Of a DNA stretch of 64,000 nucleotides, positions 35,765 to 47,110 are shown piece after piece (the first letter of the stretch is position 1; the number at the start of each line of letters is the position of its first letter). The stretch lies in NCBI GenBank assembly GCA_005406025.1, contig BGZK01000012.1, forward strand, positions 930,001-994,000, read 5' to 3'. This DNA is from Eumeta japonica. Taxonomy: Eukaryota > Arthropoda > Insecta > Lepidoptera > Psychidae. The notes below the pieces were generated by a model. It was not told where the DNA came from. It ran no database searches and saw only the letters and a program-made list of their open reading frames with translations. A program made the position numbers and the translations under genes.

Positions 35765-36520
35765 TAGTCTAATATTAAATTGGTCGATGCAAACATAGCA
35801 AGTCCAGAACGAGATATTGGATATTGTGGAAAGGAACTTATTTATTGGTTTCGCTCTAGATGCTAAATTACAGTGGAATTGTCACATAACGAAATTGACG
35901 AAAAGGGTTAGTTCTGAAGCATATGCGGCTTCCAGATGAAAGTACAACAAGATTAGTTTATCTTAGTTTCTTTTATAGTCGTATGACTTATGGAATTTTA
36001 TAATTATGCAGTTGATATTATTCTAATTTTCCTCCAAAATCGGGTTATTCATGCTGTTTATAATTTGAAACTAAGAGCATATCTCAGAAAAAAAAAATAA
36101 ATACCTTATTTATATTAGTTAGTAGGTAAACAATTCAAGGAGAAATGTATGTTTTTTTTTTTATAATCAGAAAATTAGTCATTTTAGAAATGTAAAATTG
36201 TCATTAAAAAAAGTTGTATGGTTATATTATGCCGCCTTTGAATATACTGGTGATAAAACGCATGGGATTGAAATCGGCTATAGATTATTTTATGTTATCG
36301 GAAAGTTTTGTACTAGTTTTATTGAATTTTAAATGTGTATTTTGTATCTCTAAGCAAAGAATGGCAAACGTAAAGTTTCTTGCCCGTTTCTGTCAGGATG
36401 AATCAATATTCGGAGCGAGTGGTAAGATTGATATCAAAAGAATACGATACTGACGTATTTCAAGTGTAATTTTATTACTTGAAAAATAAAGATATTTTTG
36501 ACTTGATTTGATTTATCAAT
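35765..36520 (+). mobile_element. jockey-type non-LTR retrotransposon 3' fragment (+)
   Basis: Degraded frames give LDAKLQWNCHI near 35860 and a remnant of the E-T-x-R-L-V-Y motif near 35950, followed by YSRMTYGIL, matching in order the fragment at 17482-18313. The 3' end GACGTATTTCAAGTGTAATT, then AATAAAGATATTTTTGACTT, equals the tail of that copy. Stops and small deletions throughout. It faces the - strand copy at 36955-37790, tail to tail. Confidence 0.8.
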
Positions 36521-36954
36521 TTCGTACACGAGATGTTCAAGCGTGTCTTGCAGGGTTCTTGGATCTCTAGAAATTTAAATTAGATCATCTGCAAATTTTA
36601 GATGATTTAGTTGAATTCCTTTGTTGTTTAGTCATATGTGCGCCACTCAAGACTACTAAATGTGAATTCAAGCACTGACGAAAAAAGTATGGAGTATAGT
36701 GGATTTCTCTATATGACTTCTCTTTTTATGGGAAAGTGTTGTCCTACTTTTTTTGTTCGTATTTTTGCTTTTACATTCTTTTATAAGTTGCTAATTAATT
36801 GTAAATATGTTGTTGTTGCCGATTTCTTGTTGGATGATTGGTTTTTACGTGAAAAAGACATAAACGAACAGACAAATAGGGCACATTGAGTTTTATAATT
36901 GGTATAGATATAAATGGATGTTGGTTATATATATATATATATATGATAGACAAT
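36521..36954. other. spacer between two convergent jockey-type fragments
   Basis: AT-rich, with a short (TA)n run at 36928-36943. No gene recognised. Confidence 0.5.
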
Positions 36955-37790
36955 CTCCATAAAATTCAAAAACAAAAACTTCTTTATACCATAATTCGGA
37001 CATATCTTTTGAAATACGTCATTATAATATGAATTTACCACTCGTTCGGAAGGCAGTTTTCTCTCAAGAAGAACTGAAAAAGAATTAAGAAACTTAAGAG
37101 TATTCATTTTCAGGTTAATTTGTATATAATTATGTGTCAACACCACAAATCTAACAGAAAGAGACAACACTATAAGAATTGTTTTTATCCTCAAAATAAT
37201 TGGAATTTTATAATACCCCTTAAGTAATTGTTTAAAATTGATCTTAAAATTGAAATATTAGTCTTGAATATTTGCAAGAGCGTTATTGAATATGCGCACA
37301 CAGCCCTATAAATGTGTGACTTTATGTAATCGGCTGACATGTAAATACAATATAATTTTATTTCTAATACCGAGTCTATGTCGCAGTCTATTTTTTTTTA
37401 CATCCTATTTTCTTGTATTTTTTTTTAATTTTATTAAATTTTCAGCTATGAAGTGAAATGCTAAAGTTGAGATCCCAATTTCTTTAGGTCCGTATTAACA
37501 AATATCACTCAGATTATGCGCTATCTCAAGGAGTATCTTAGGAGTGAGACATACATTATTTTCTATAACAAAACAGTGTAACTCTCTTGCTCATTTCACT
37601 CTCAAGATGGAACACACTCTTAAGTATGCTTTATTAATGCGAACCCTAGCTTATAAATCGCCCGAATGGCCCGCTCTTGTGGCAAAAAAGTTCTATGTAT
37701 ATTTGTCCCCAAAGCAAAGTGCCATATGACATCAGGCTATGGAAACAATCAAAATAAACTAGTCTGGAAGTTTCTAGATATGATGAAATT
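36955..37790 (-). mobile_element. jockey-type non-LTR retrotransposon 3' fragment (-)
   Basis: Read on the - strand from 37790: ETSRLVYFDCFHSLMSYGTL, LLWG, then degraded frames, then GCATGTTC-like text near 37290, and finally KLPSERVVN with the tail GACGTATTTCAAAAGATATG near 37010. Order and content match 17482-18313. The 5' part is truncated, as is usual for such insertions. Confidence 0.8.
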
Positions 37791-37907
37791 TTTTTCGTAA
37801 ATTTTTAACTTATCTTTTTATCTACCTATGTACAGCAGAGCTAAATTCTTTCGCATTTTTATGATGTGAGGACGCTGGTTTTAATGCTTTCCAATCTGTA
37901 TAATTCG

Positions 37908-37924
37908 CCACCAGATGGCGCTGC
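37908..37924 (+). promoter_or_regulatory. CTCF-like motif
   Basis: CCACCAGATGGCGCTGC closely matches the core of the insulator-protein CTCF site as known in flies and vertebrates (CCASYAGRKGGC). One match by eye is weak evidence of binding, and the same string occurs in some lepidopteran repeats. Confidence 0.35.
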
Positions 37925-37960
37925 GATGCATCATCCTTACTCCCATCGATGCACATGAAA

Positions 37961-38098
37961 ATCGGGATCTACAAGTATTTGTATAAGGAGACTATTTTCG
38001 CGTTTCCTTTTTTTTCTACTTTAGCCTAAATTTGGGATTTACAAGGATTTGAATAGGAGAATATTTCGTATGTTCCTTTTGTTTTAATTTAGCCTATA
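37961..38098. repeat. two-copy ~70-bp tandem repeat
   Basis: Units 37961-38030 and 38031-38098 share the order GGGATYTACAAG, ATTTG, TATTTCG-like, TTCCTTTT and TTAGCCTA, diverged by several substitutions. Confidence 0.8.
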
Positions 38099-38564
38099 TA
38101 GGGCAAAACAACGTCTGCCGCGCTAGCCAGTTGTTTATGCATCCATTTTAAACACAAACAGAAAAAAAAATGTGCGCCAGATGAAAAAATTGCGAACCGG
38201 TTGATAGTTCATTCTTTAGGTCGTCCTGCGAAATTTCCATTGAAATGTAGTAACTGAACATTCGTTTTGTTGTGTTCTTTTAAATTTTAAGAGGGGGGCT
38301 CTTAGCATTTAAACTGATTCAATATTTCCATTTAAACTGATATTTAACAGAAAATCCCTAACAACCGTTGAAAGGAGAAATATTTTATTTTAAACTGATT
38401 TGTGACTTTTTATTAAATGTCGGTTTAAAAGATGGTTGAGGAGGCTCTCAGTGTAAAACTCGTGCAATGTCTTTCAGATATTTTAGCACCAAAAAGATTT
38501 GTGTTCTTTCGTATATTTAACGCTAAGTTGGTTATACTTAAACATTTTAGTGCTTATTTATATA

Positions 38565-38813
38565 TTAGGTCAGGGAAGTTTTTTCGTATTTTATAAGTAA
38601 AATGTTGCAGTAAAATCTCTTTGGTTGTGCTGTTTGTATTTGGCTAGTTTTAATACTATTAAATAGATGACATTTGAAAAAAAATACAGTAAAAATTACT
38701 TTTTATTTATTTTTTTGTATATGTATATAATAACAATTAAATGTAAATAAAATATGATGAAAAATTATCTTGAACTCGTATATACAATGCGAAAAAAATT
38801 TTTTCCGACCTTA
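38565..38813 (+). mobile_element. mariner-derived miniature element
   Basis: The left end TTAGGTCAGGGAAGTTTTTT and following CGTATTTTATAAGTAAAATG match the start of the 17146 mariner. The right end reverse-complements to AAGGTCGGAAAAAATTTTTT. TA dinucleotides flank both ends. Only about 250 bp remain: after the 5' leader the transposase region is missing and AT-rich filler leads to the right terminal repeat. Confidence 0.8.
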
Positions 38814-39432
38814 TATCACATTGCTCTAGAATCATATAATTTGAAAAGAAGAAAGGTTTTGGAGAACAAGTAAAAAAAATGAAAATCGTTAATTTGTAGT
38901 TATATTTGTAGTTGTAGTTAACTGTGATTTAGACCAATACATAACATTTATTTCTTTCTCACTTATTGAGAAAACTTAATATTTTTGAATATTCGGATAT
39001 TCGTCAGTATCATCATCATCATCGCTCAATCAGCCTAATCGTGCAACCATTAGCCAGAAACTGGAGTTAGAATAGGACTTTTGAAAATTCGAATAGTAAA
39101 AAAAATAGATTTTTTTTTTTAAACTTAGTATCAGAATTCCTGTTATACATCGGTATCGAAAACGATATGTATATATTTTAGTTACCACAAACCAATTGCC
39201 TCAGTATTCAATGATGTCGATATTGTTCCTGGAATAAATACAACGCAAGATGACGAAAATGGTGAATAAAATCAATCTTGCTTAAAACTTTGTTACATAA
39301 AATTATCATTGTTTATGTTTTCATGGTTTTGTTATGTATTTTAACGAAGTATTTATATAATTAATACAAGTAAATATATCATGCATACTTTAAGTAATAT
39401 AAAAAATTGGTTGTCTCTAAAGTCGGTTTACG
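38814..39432. other. AT-rich non-coding stretch
   Basis: Nothing recognised except short ATCGGTATCGAAAAC near 39150, which recurs near 61640. Confidence 0.5.
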
Positions 39433-39804
39433 GACGATAATTTTACGTGATAATGTCATAAGAAAACATCGATGAAAAATTGCATACTTTTATGAATTGA
39501 ATTGAATTATTATCACTGAATTATCAATTATTTTGTATAATACAAAGCAGGAGTTAATTGAAAATGATAATGTTTTCGATAAATTGACATTTATTTGCAC
39601 TTGTTAATTCAAATATTTTTCTACTTAAATTATACAGTAAAGAGATAGATGTGTTACAAGCCGAACGTTTAGGCCGATCGTGCCTCTCTATTGTTCCGCG
39701 CTCTCGCTCGCACGCTCGGCTCAGGCGGAACGCGACAATGAGTCATGCTTTTTCGTGCGTGCAGCCGGCGTTCATCGATTTATAAGACGATATCACGTCA
39801 AAAA
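39433..39804 (+). mobile_element. dispersed repeat family B (copy 2)
   Basis: Shares both halves with 5366-5718 (see there). Ends GATAATTTTACGTGATAATG and, reverse-complemented, CATTTTTGACGTGATATCGT form imperfect inverted repeats and recall those of family A. Confidence 0.75.
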
Positions 39805-41529
39805 TGCACTCATTTACCCTCATTCACTAATCTATTTATTTTACAATCGTTCGTAGGGAGTAAACTCCAGTCGTGCGTCAGAGCTGACACACACACATTT
39901 TTTTTAATATATTTCATAACTCATAACGCCCAGCGAAGTAGACTGGTGACTGCTCGTACTGTTATAAAGTTCGTTCTGGCCTGCGTTCAAATAAGTAATA
40001 TACATATTGTCCTTGAGAGTCTGGTCGAAAATTTTCTACTCCACGAGAAATAACACTTATTCCACGGTCTATATATTAATTAGAAGATTATCATTGAATT
40101 TTACTATATTTAATTTACTATACCTAAAAATTAATGTACTATGAAATAACTACATTTCATGTTTTTTTTTTATTTAATTCTTTAAATTTTCAAGTTCACG
40201 CACACATATAGGTTTGTGTTTTTATTATTAATCGTATAAATAATATTTCAACTAATCAATAATTATGCGAGGCACAAACATTTTTTTGTTTGGCACTTAC
40301 GTTATTTTAGTTTGAGCAGTCACATCATACGCAAAAACAACTGACGCTATCTTGTCGTGTTTTGAGTGGGGGTGCGAGCTAAGGCACGCCTTCCATTGCT
40401 TAAAATATTTCTCGAGCCTCGTCTAAATTGCGATTTCACTTCTTCGAAAAATACAAAACAACGTTCGTCGCATTGTCTATCGTATTCAAGACCGAAGGGA
40501 TGATTTAAAAAAAAAAAAGGCCACTTTATATATAGTCCGGTATCGGCCATCGCTGGAGGTATCCTGACGGGTAAACCCGTAGACGTCATTGAGTTTTCGC
40601 GGTGTTTACGCAAAAGGGCGCAACTGTTGCAGGCCTAAAGCAATGATCGAAAGTGAATTATGTATATAGAGTGGCTGGCTACCGTTCTGTAATAGTTTAA
40701 TGATTGAAAACGTTAACTTCGAATCAATAACTACCGTGTTTGAATTCTGATGCACGGGCGAACTGACAAATGAGTTTTTGACTTAAATCAATTTAATTGT
40801 GCTTGGGTATTGTATTAAATGATTGAGCAGCCGATCAGACTATACCCCAAATCTAATAGATTGTGGGACGGTACACCCCAATGAGGTTATTAAAACCTGT
40901 CAAAAGAACGGATGAAAAAATATTTTGATAACTATCTATTGACACTAAACTTAATTTTAATTCGTCTTTATTTCGAATATTGATGCGAGTTATTAATTGT
41001 AATAAAATTAGATTTGTAAATACAATAACTGCAAGATTGGCATAGATAAATAATAATCTATTTAAAATATAAATCAGGATTTGTAGAGGAATATTTGATA
41101 ATATAACTTTCTATAAATTTTTTGAAACAATCTATTGCGGAAGTCTCTTAAAATAGAAAATATTAAGTGTTTCCTGTTTTATTTGACCTAAGTCTTCATT
41201 TTTGGATATACGGTTAGGTATGTTCGTATATTATCCTTTGTAATGAGGATGCTTTAATTGATATCTAATTATTTGAAGCACATATATTTTTTAGTTTTAT
41301 ATTTCATTGAGCAGTTGTCACGCGGGTCCCCGGTGATCTCCTATTACATATAAGGATGGTGCGTCGTGAGGCTTATGCGTGTTCAATATACTACGCCACG
41401 GCTTCAATTGGCAAAAATACTTTTCGACCCTCACCTCAAACCTTCCCCTACAACAGTCTTCATTTTAATTTATAGAACCTAAAAAAATATTAGTTACACC
41501 ATTTTTCTTTACATAGCGAAATCGCCGCG
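39805..41529. other. non-coding stretch with a SINE copy
   Basis: The 40330-40620 part is balanced in composition and has a TATATATAAAG box on the - strand, with an open - strand frame whose product I do not recognise. The rest is AT-rich. Confidence 0.35.
40735..40885 (+). mobile_element. tRNA-derived SINE fragment (copy 2)
   Basis: CGTGTTTGAATTCTGATGCA (box-B-like GTTTGAATTC), CGGGCGAACTGACAAATGAG and TTTTTGACTTAAATCAATTT match the core of the 1401 copy. The left third with box A is missing or diverged. Confidence 0.55.
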
Positions 41530-41534
41530 GCTAT

Positions 41535-41680
41535 GTCAGAACGCTGTTGTCGTCGGTGAGGCTGCGCGCGGCGCTCCATCGATCCCGCCCCCGCACCCTC
41601 GCCCCGCGCGCCGCGCCCTCGCCCCCGGCCCCGCTCCTCGATCTTCTCGCCGTGACGCCTACACGTGTAACCTCAGCCGT
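41535..41680. promoter_or_regulatory. CpG-dense island
   Basis: GTGAGGCTGCGCGCGGCGCT, CCATCGATCCCGCCCCCGCA and further C-rich text to GACGCCTACACGTG. No supported protein frame or splice donor. GAGGCTGCG plus ATCGAT recalls the 28.93 kb island. Confidence 0.4.
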
Positions 41681-42491
41681 GCCTCAATTTTCCAGATAAT
41701 TCACTTTAAACGTATCCACCCACCTACAATTTCTTTGCCGTTCCGAGAGTCGAAAATGTGCCTATTTAATCAGTTTCAAGAAAGATTTATTAAATTTTCC
41801 CAGCGAGAGAAATAGGTGAATACCGAATGAAGGCATTTGCTTTTCTTTCATTTGATTTCAGTTTTTAAATGTCCTTTCTCGTAGCTCTTAGACACTCCAA
41901 ATATTTATTAAGTAAAAATGTAAATGGACAACGATTTTATTTTTCCACTCCTTTTCCTTTCTATTAATTTGTATTATCAAATTTTAGATAGGTAAATAGA
42001 TTAAAAATAATTATATCTAAAATAAAATTTGGTATTGTTAAAGAGGTTAATAACAATAAAAATATACGGTTTACATTAGACAGTTTTTAAATCTTCCGTG
42101 GTATAGGTTGCAAATTACAATTGTAATTATAGGTAGATATTATATTAGTTGGGCATCTATGATAAAAAAAAAATTAATAATTTGCTCTATTTACAAAATT
42201 CAATCAAAAAAGAAATCTTTTTTTTAATAGAACACCGTTTTAACTTTTTTGTAAATACCTTAATTTTTACACTTCATAATACGATAATATCATTCGTAGG
42301 TCCGCCTATAAAATTACTGATTAGTATGAAACTACAAATATGAACAAATTATACTACTTTAAAACCGCACCGTAATCAGTAGATTTTCTATGGTTGTGAT
42401 ATGATTTTTTACTACATTCCTTGGTAGTATTAATACCTATGGAATAAAAAAAAAACTAGACGATCAATGGAACAGAAGTTGCACACACAAG
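41681..42491. other. AT-rich non-coding stretch
   Basis: No feature recognised. Confidence 0.5.
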
Positions 42492-42908
42492 CCGGATAAG
42501 TGGGAAAAAGACTTGCGCCCTGATGGTTCTGTACAAACTTAATTATGCATGTTAAGTTTGTACATAAGTACAATATTTCGTACGTCAAGAAACTATTATT
42601 TTTTTGTTTTTGATACCGCCACTGGCGAGATATTGGTCCTAGGAATTCCGTTACATGTTTTTTTTTCAAAAGATTTATGGACATTTCTTAAATTTATTCG
42701 ATGTTTTAAAATCTGGTGTCCATATTTGTAGCTTCATGAGATCGCAGATATGAGTACTTGATGTTAATTTAAACTTGATACCTCCAAGCGTTCATGAGGA
42801 AAAAAGGTTTGACATGTAGATGGCCAGACAGGCAAACGAATAGTTTGCCCTAGGAATAGTAAACACTACGGTTTACTTTTTTCTTTTAGACGTACGGAAT
42901 CCTAAAAT
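42492..42908 (+). mobile_element. dispersed repeat family C (copy 4)
   Basis: Left end CCGGATAAGTGGGAAAAAGA then CTTGCGCCCTGATGGTTCTG corresponds to the family's start (CCGGAYAAGTGCGAGTCGGA..., GGGTTCCGTAC). Right margin ACGTACGGAATCCTAAAA corresponds to the inner part before the right end. A 12-bp hairpin at 42532-42564 lies just inside. Confidence 0.55.
42532..42564. repeat. 12-bp inverted repeat
   Basis: GTACAAACTTAA and TTAAGTTTGTAC with a 9-nt loop. Confidence 0.95.
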
Positions 42909-42999
42909 AAGATTGAGTAGTTATTATTCTTTTATTTAACTAATGAGGTAATAAGTGTGTTATTTCGATATTCACTAGATTTTAGCTAAAGCACTTATG

Positions 43000-43022
43000 T
43001 ATATATATATATATATATATAT
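43000..43022. repeat. (TA)n microsatellite
   Basis: About 11 TA units. Confidence 0.95.
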
Positions 43023-43295
43023 TTGGGCATGCTATTATTTCAGTACTGGAATAGATTCTTAAAATTTCATTATTCAGCGTACGTCATCCTTATCCGTCAT
43101 TAAATATAATAATGATATCGCCAAACGCCGACGTCGACCGTGTCGTTCAAGTCCGTAATGGAACACGTGCACACGTCCAAGAATGGCTCAAATATTTCGA
43201 GTGACCGAAATAGACTGGAAGCCCTGGAGGTTTTTTACTCGGCGCGCTTCGATCCGACATGTGGAATTAATTATGGCGTTCGCAAATAGGCGCAC

Positions 43296-43325
<30 letters not shown>
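43296..43325. repeat. (CCG)n trinucleotide repeat
   Basis: Ten CCG units. Confidence 0.97.
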
Positions 43326-43329
<4 letters not shown>

Positions 43330-43877
43330 ACAGTGATCGCCCGCCGCAGCCGGCTCGGTAACCGAACTCTCAAGTGCGACCAGTTTTTGTATCGTCGTCG
43401 ATATTACATCAGACGGTATCGTCGAAGGTGTCGGCCGTCGCCGCCGACTGCCTGCATACGTTTTTTAAGCGAAACCTGATCTCGCCCCGGTCGTCGCGAG
43501 ACTTTCAGATCGATGTGCAACGATCGCCGGATAATAAAAACACCGATCGCATCAAAAGATGATGTTTTATCCTTAAATAAGAAATATGAACGAACGCGTC
43601 GTCTTCGTGCGGGGCGGCGGCGCGGCGGCGCGGCCGGACGAGCGCGTGCAGCTCCCGATGCATCTCCCCTTCCGGCGCCGGCTCCGCGCTCGCGCCGCTC
43701 CACTGCCAAGTTCAATGCCAAGGTCATGCGCGCGCGAGTGCGGCTGCGCGCCGCAATGCAGGAGCGCCCGCGGCCGGCGGCGCGCGAGGACGGGGAGCCC
43801 CCCGCGCCGCGCGCGTCTTTGCCGCTGCCCTCTAGCTCAGTGCCGCGCCGTCCATCGCGGCTGACGTCGCCTGCGCG

Positions 43878-44028
43878 ATGTCGATGACGATCGCGTTCGC
43901 AATCGGACAGCTGTCGAGATATTCGCCCCGACAATGGCAAAACTTTCCGGAAAGGGACACGCTCGAAGGTACGTGCCGGACCGGGAGGGCCGCGCCGCCG
44001 CCGGTCGGATTACGCAACGCCGCCGCAG
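43878..44028 (+). CDS. candidate first coding exon, unknown protein
   Basis: From ATG at 43878, preceded by an in-frame TAG near 43833, the frame reads MSMTIAFAIGQLSRYSPRQW, QNFPERDTLEG, then TCRTGRAAPPPVGLRNAAA up to the donor GCAG|GTGAGT. The earlier donor GAAG|GTACGT lies in the same frame and would end it after about 30 residues. Beyond the second donor the frame meets TAG at once, as expected if splicing occurs there. I do not recognise the protein, and GC-rich DNA gives open frames easily; a competing - strand frame (43832-44206) is also open. An ATG in another frame at 43933 has a better context. Treat as a hypothesis. Confidence 0.3.
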
Positions 44029-44070
44029 GTGAGTAGAGGAGCGGCGCGGCGGCCCGCGGTGCCGCTACGA

Positions 44071-45118
44071 CGTCACCGATTCTTTGCCACATCATGTCGG
44101 TCTCGAGGTCGAAACCATTTGTCATGTGTCGATCCGACGTACTTGCGATACCTCGCACATGAAACGCCGTAGGTGTTTTATGCGTTTGCCCAGTTTCGTG
44201 TGCCATTAAGGAATAACAATTTATTTAAGTAACGATCCTGTTCCGAGTAATTCGGTAGGTAATCTAAATAGGTATCTATGTATTTATTTCTACTGTACCT
44301 ACTCTACTAATACGTATTGTTCAAGGACAGATATAATCGACCAATATGCTATGTAATTTACCGTGGCTTACGAAACTAAACTACTTGTTGATAGAACCTA
44401 CTGAATATTTAGTATATTATTGATCTCTCTTTGTTTTTAATATTGGGAGAGCTTAAAATGTATTTTAAAAAGTTCGGTCAGTCTAGGCAGGTAGTTATTT
44501 CTGAATAAAGAACGCGTTTTCGTGTTATTATTTCTGTGTGAATATAATATCAAGAAAAATGCACGCGAAATAACAACACCTACCTACTTCCATGTTATTA
44601 AATTTACTTAAGTGTCTTTTTATTGAGTATTTGTGCCGCACATGAAATTTACAAAATTTTGATCAAACAATCAAAAGATTTGTGATAATATTTTCTGAAA
44701 ATTGCGTTGAAAAAAAAACTAATTGATAGTGTACTGTTTGAATTGTTTTTTGTTACTTTTCGGATTCGAAATTCTTCCTATACGGATTTTCATCTTAGAC
44801 TGAAAGGATGGAAAAAAAAATCAGCCTGAAAAACTTAGTTTCGAAGTTAAAAAAACGTGTCAATGAGATTAAAATTCCTCGTCGTGCATCCTTCATTCTT
44901 AAACGCACAGTTAGCGGCTAATGGAATTCGTTTAATAGCAAATCGCCTTTTTCAAGTTCATATGAATAACAATAGGAACCGTCAATTGGTTGCGCGTCCA
45001 CAATCCTTTTGGAAGTGACGAAAATCTTCATTAGAAACTCACGCGTCACGGGGGCGCCTTGTGATGTATCCCATCGACTCTAGACGTCCACGGTTGTGTC
45101 CCACAAAAGGCTGGAACG
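44071..45118. other. AT-rich non-coding stretch
   Basis: Intron-like if the 44 kb donors are used. Nothing recognised. Confidence 0.45.
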
Positions 45119-45424
45119 TCAAGGATAGCCGTTAGCGCGCCGCGCCGCCGGGAAGGGGACGCAAAAAAAATCCATGGCTCTCGAGTTCAAGGCGAACCGG
45201 TAACGCCCCCCGCCGCCCTCCCGCCGCATTCCCCCTCTTATGCACACGCCATAAGTTCGCGAAATGCTATATGTATATATGTACATGCTTTTACTCGAGC
45301 AGCGAAGCGCTTGAAACCGACCGAAAAGATTGCACAATGTTTTGCCGAACTCGACCGGGAAAAAATTCTCGCAAACGACTTGCTCGTAGTCAAGCGGTGT
45401 CGATCTCTGTATGATATGAGTCAT
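45119..45424 (-). other. short CpG-rich patch with an unassigned - strand open frame
   Basis: Bases 45120-45240 are GC-rich. On the - strand an ATG at 45424 opens 101 codons beginning MTHIIQRSTPLDYEQVVCEN. The first ~45 residues look protein-like in composition, but the rest turns into Arg/Gly/Ala-rich text from the CpG patch and I know no relative. More likely chance, or a regulatory patch. Confidence 0.2.
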
Positions 45425-47047
45425 TTCAATTAATCGAGGGAAGGCTGTGAATTGAACAGTTACCTGATGATTGATAGGTCATCCAATTTCCAATTTCTTC
45501 ATAACCCTGTAGTCGCTTACGTATCGAATACGCGGACGGACCGACGCGTATAACAATCACAAAGGTTTCTGGTTTATCAATAACACATGTTCAATAGTTA
45601 ACAAATAAAACTTGTTTTCGGTTCTTGATTCTAGCTTATAAACATTTTTCTCATTTTTTATGTATTTTGAAAAGGTATAATTAAAACTACTACCGTAGAT
45701 AACACTTCTGCAACGCACCGTAAAAAATCATCTATACCTAATAATCACTCTAGTTTTTGTTTAATATCAGTTAAGTATTTATTGTTCCTCGCGAATTATA
45801 TACTTAGATTTCTTTTAATTCTTCTTAGGTGATTTGATTTGTAATGCGCAAGACAAGATCTAAATGTGTTAGAAAAAACTGAGGTAAACGAACTTAGATC
45901 AATAGGTACTTATTTAGAAATGTTATGCTTCCTAAGCATCATGTGTTCAAAAAAAAAAAAAAAATTTAAAACTTAACAATTAATAAAAAGTTCTAAAAAT
46001 AAACATATCATTTACTCAACATTCACTCACAAAACACACCAAACTGTTATGATTGTTTATTAAATTGTTTTTTTTATCAAGTAGTTTTACTAAATGGCCA
46101 CCACATAAATAAATTAACCTCATTAAGAAATTTTCCCTAAATGTTACCAAATCTATCCATTTTCTTTTCTTCCTTCTATGGAAATTTAAAAACTGTTATC
46201 AATGCTAAAAAAAGATTGTAGTAAAAATATCGCAATACTAGTATTACTCGTTACTTATTATTTATCATATACAAATGTATATACTTCATTGCATTTTTGT
46301 GTTCCATACGAAGCATCTTCACATTAATGAATTTGGCAAAATTACCGTTAAAAACTTAGTACAATTAATTGATAATATACACATGGATGAATATCAGGGT
46401 TGACAGCATGGAGATATATTTCTCTTAATTATTCAATAGACGTACTTTAGCGAAATACCTTATTTTGTATTGATCAGTTGTATTTTTGTTTTAAGATGTT
46501 TTTTCTGTGCATTTAGATGTTGCAAAAATCACAGAAACAAATGCCCCGAAGTTAATAGTAAAATATTAATTTCCTCACGGTGTCTGTTGAGTTCAGAATA
46601 TATATTATGTAATTTTATGTATTTGAAAATACTATTTTAAAATGCGGAATTAGAAACCATAAAGATCTTTCCTTCCTTTAATATTCCAATAAGGATTTCG
46701 TACAATGTTACACTGAAATTCTGCATTTTTAATAGGTGTCACGCATTAGAATGTACATACATGTATATATCATGAAATAATTTATTACGTATGGAACGTC
46801 GCGCAAATTATGGGAAATTCTAACAAAACTTTGTCCATTTTAGTATTTAATTACTGTAGTGAACAGGACATTATTAAATGTATGTGTGTATCAAGCAAAT
46901 TGTTCAAAATAAAGCATTTTCGTTTGGGTTCCTCCATTTTGAAATGCGCTGTGTTAAGGTTTGATAGGTTAAGTCTATGAACGTGTATAATTATTTCTTC
47001 TCTGGATACAATTCGGTGATAATTAACCCTCTTCTGCTGTATATATC
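45425..47047. other. AT-rich non-coding stretch
   Basis: No exon or named repeat recognised. Confidence 0.5.
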
Positions 47048-47110
47048 CTGGGCGGGATTATCCATTAGGCAATGTAGGCCTAGGGACCCCGCGTCGACTA
47101 TGGTCCATGC
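47048..47110 (+). mobile_element. possible terminal piece of a hAT-type element
   Basis: CTGGGCGGGATTATCCATTA followed by GGCAATGTAGGCCTAGGGAC resembles, from memory, the terminal repeat of TTF-zinc-finger hAT elements. The other end and any transposase were not found. Confidence 0.3.

Larger units (their letters stand above)
37791..38564. other. non-coding stretch with CTCF-like site and 70-bp tandem duplication
   Basis: AT-rich apart from the patch around 37900. The two named items are listed separately. Confidence 0.5.
43180..44070 (+). promoter_or_regulatory. largest CpG island; probable + strand promoter/first exon
   Basis: A ~900-bp region dense in CG, with a (CCG)n run at 43296-43325. 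Two near-consensus + strand donors close it: GAAG|GTACGT at about 43968 and GCAG|GTGAGT at about 44029. Long overlapping open frames exist on both strands, Arg/Ala/Pro-rich and without resemblance to a family; most should be discounted as a composition effect. The pairing of a CpG island with donors on the + strand is the same layout as at 9.16 kb, so alternative promoters of one gene are possible. Confidence 0.55.

Noticed and set aside
43404..43940. 178-codon open frame on the - strand in the CpG island
   Set aside because: Arg/Ala/Gly-rich text caused by rarity of stops in GC-rich DNA; no family likeness, and the splice donors there point to the + strand.
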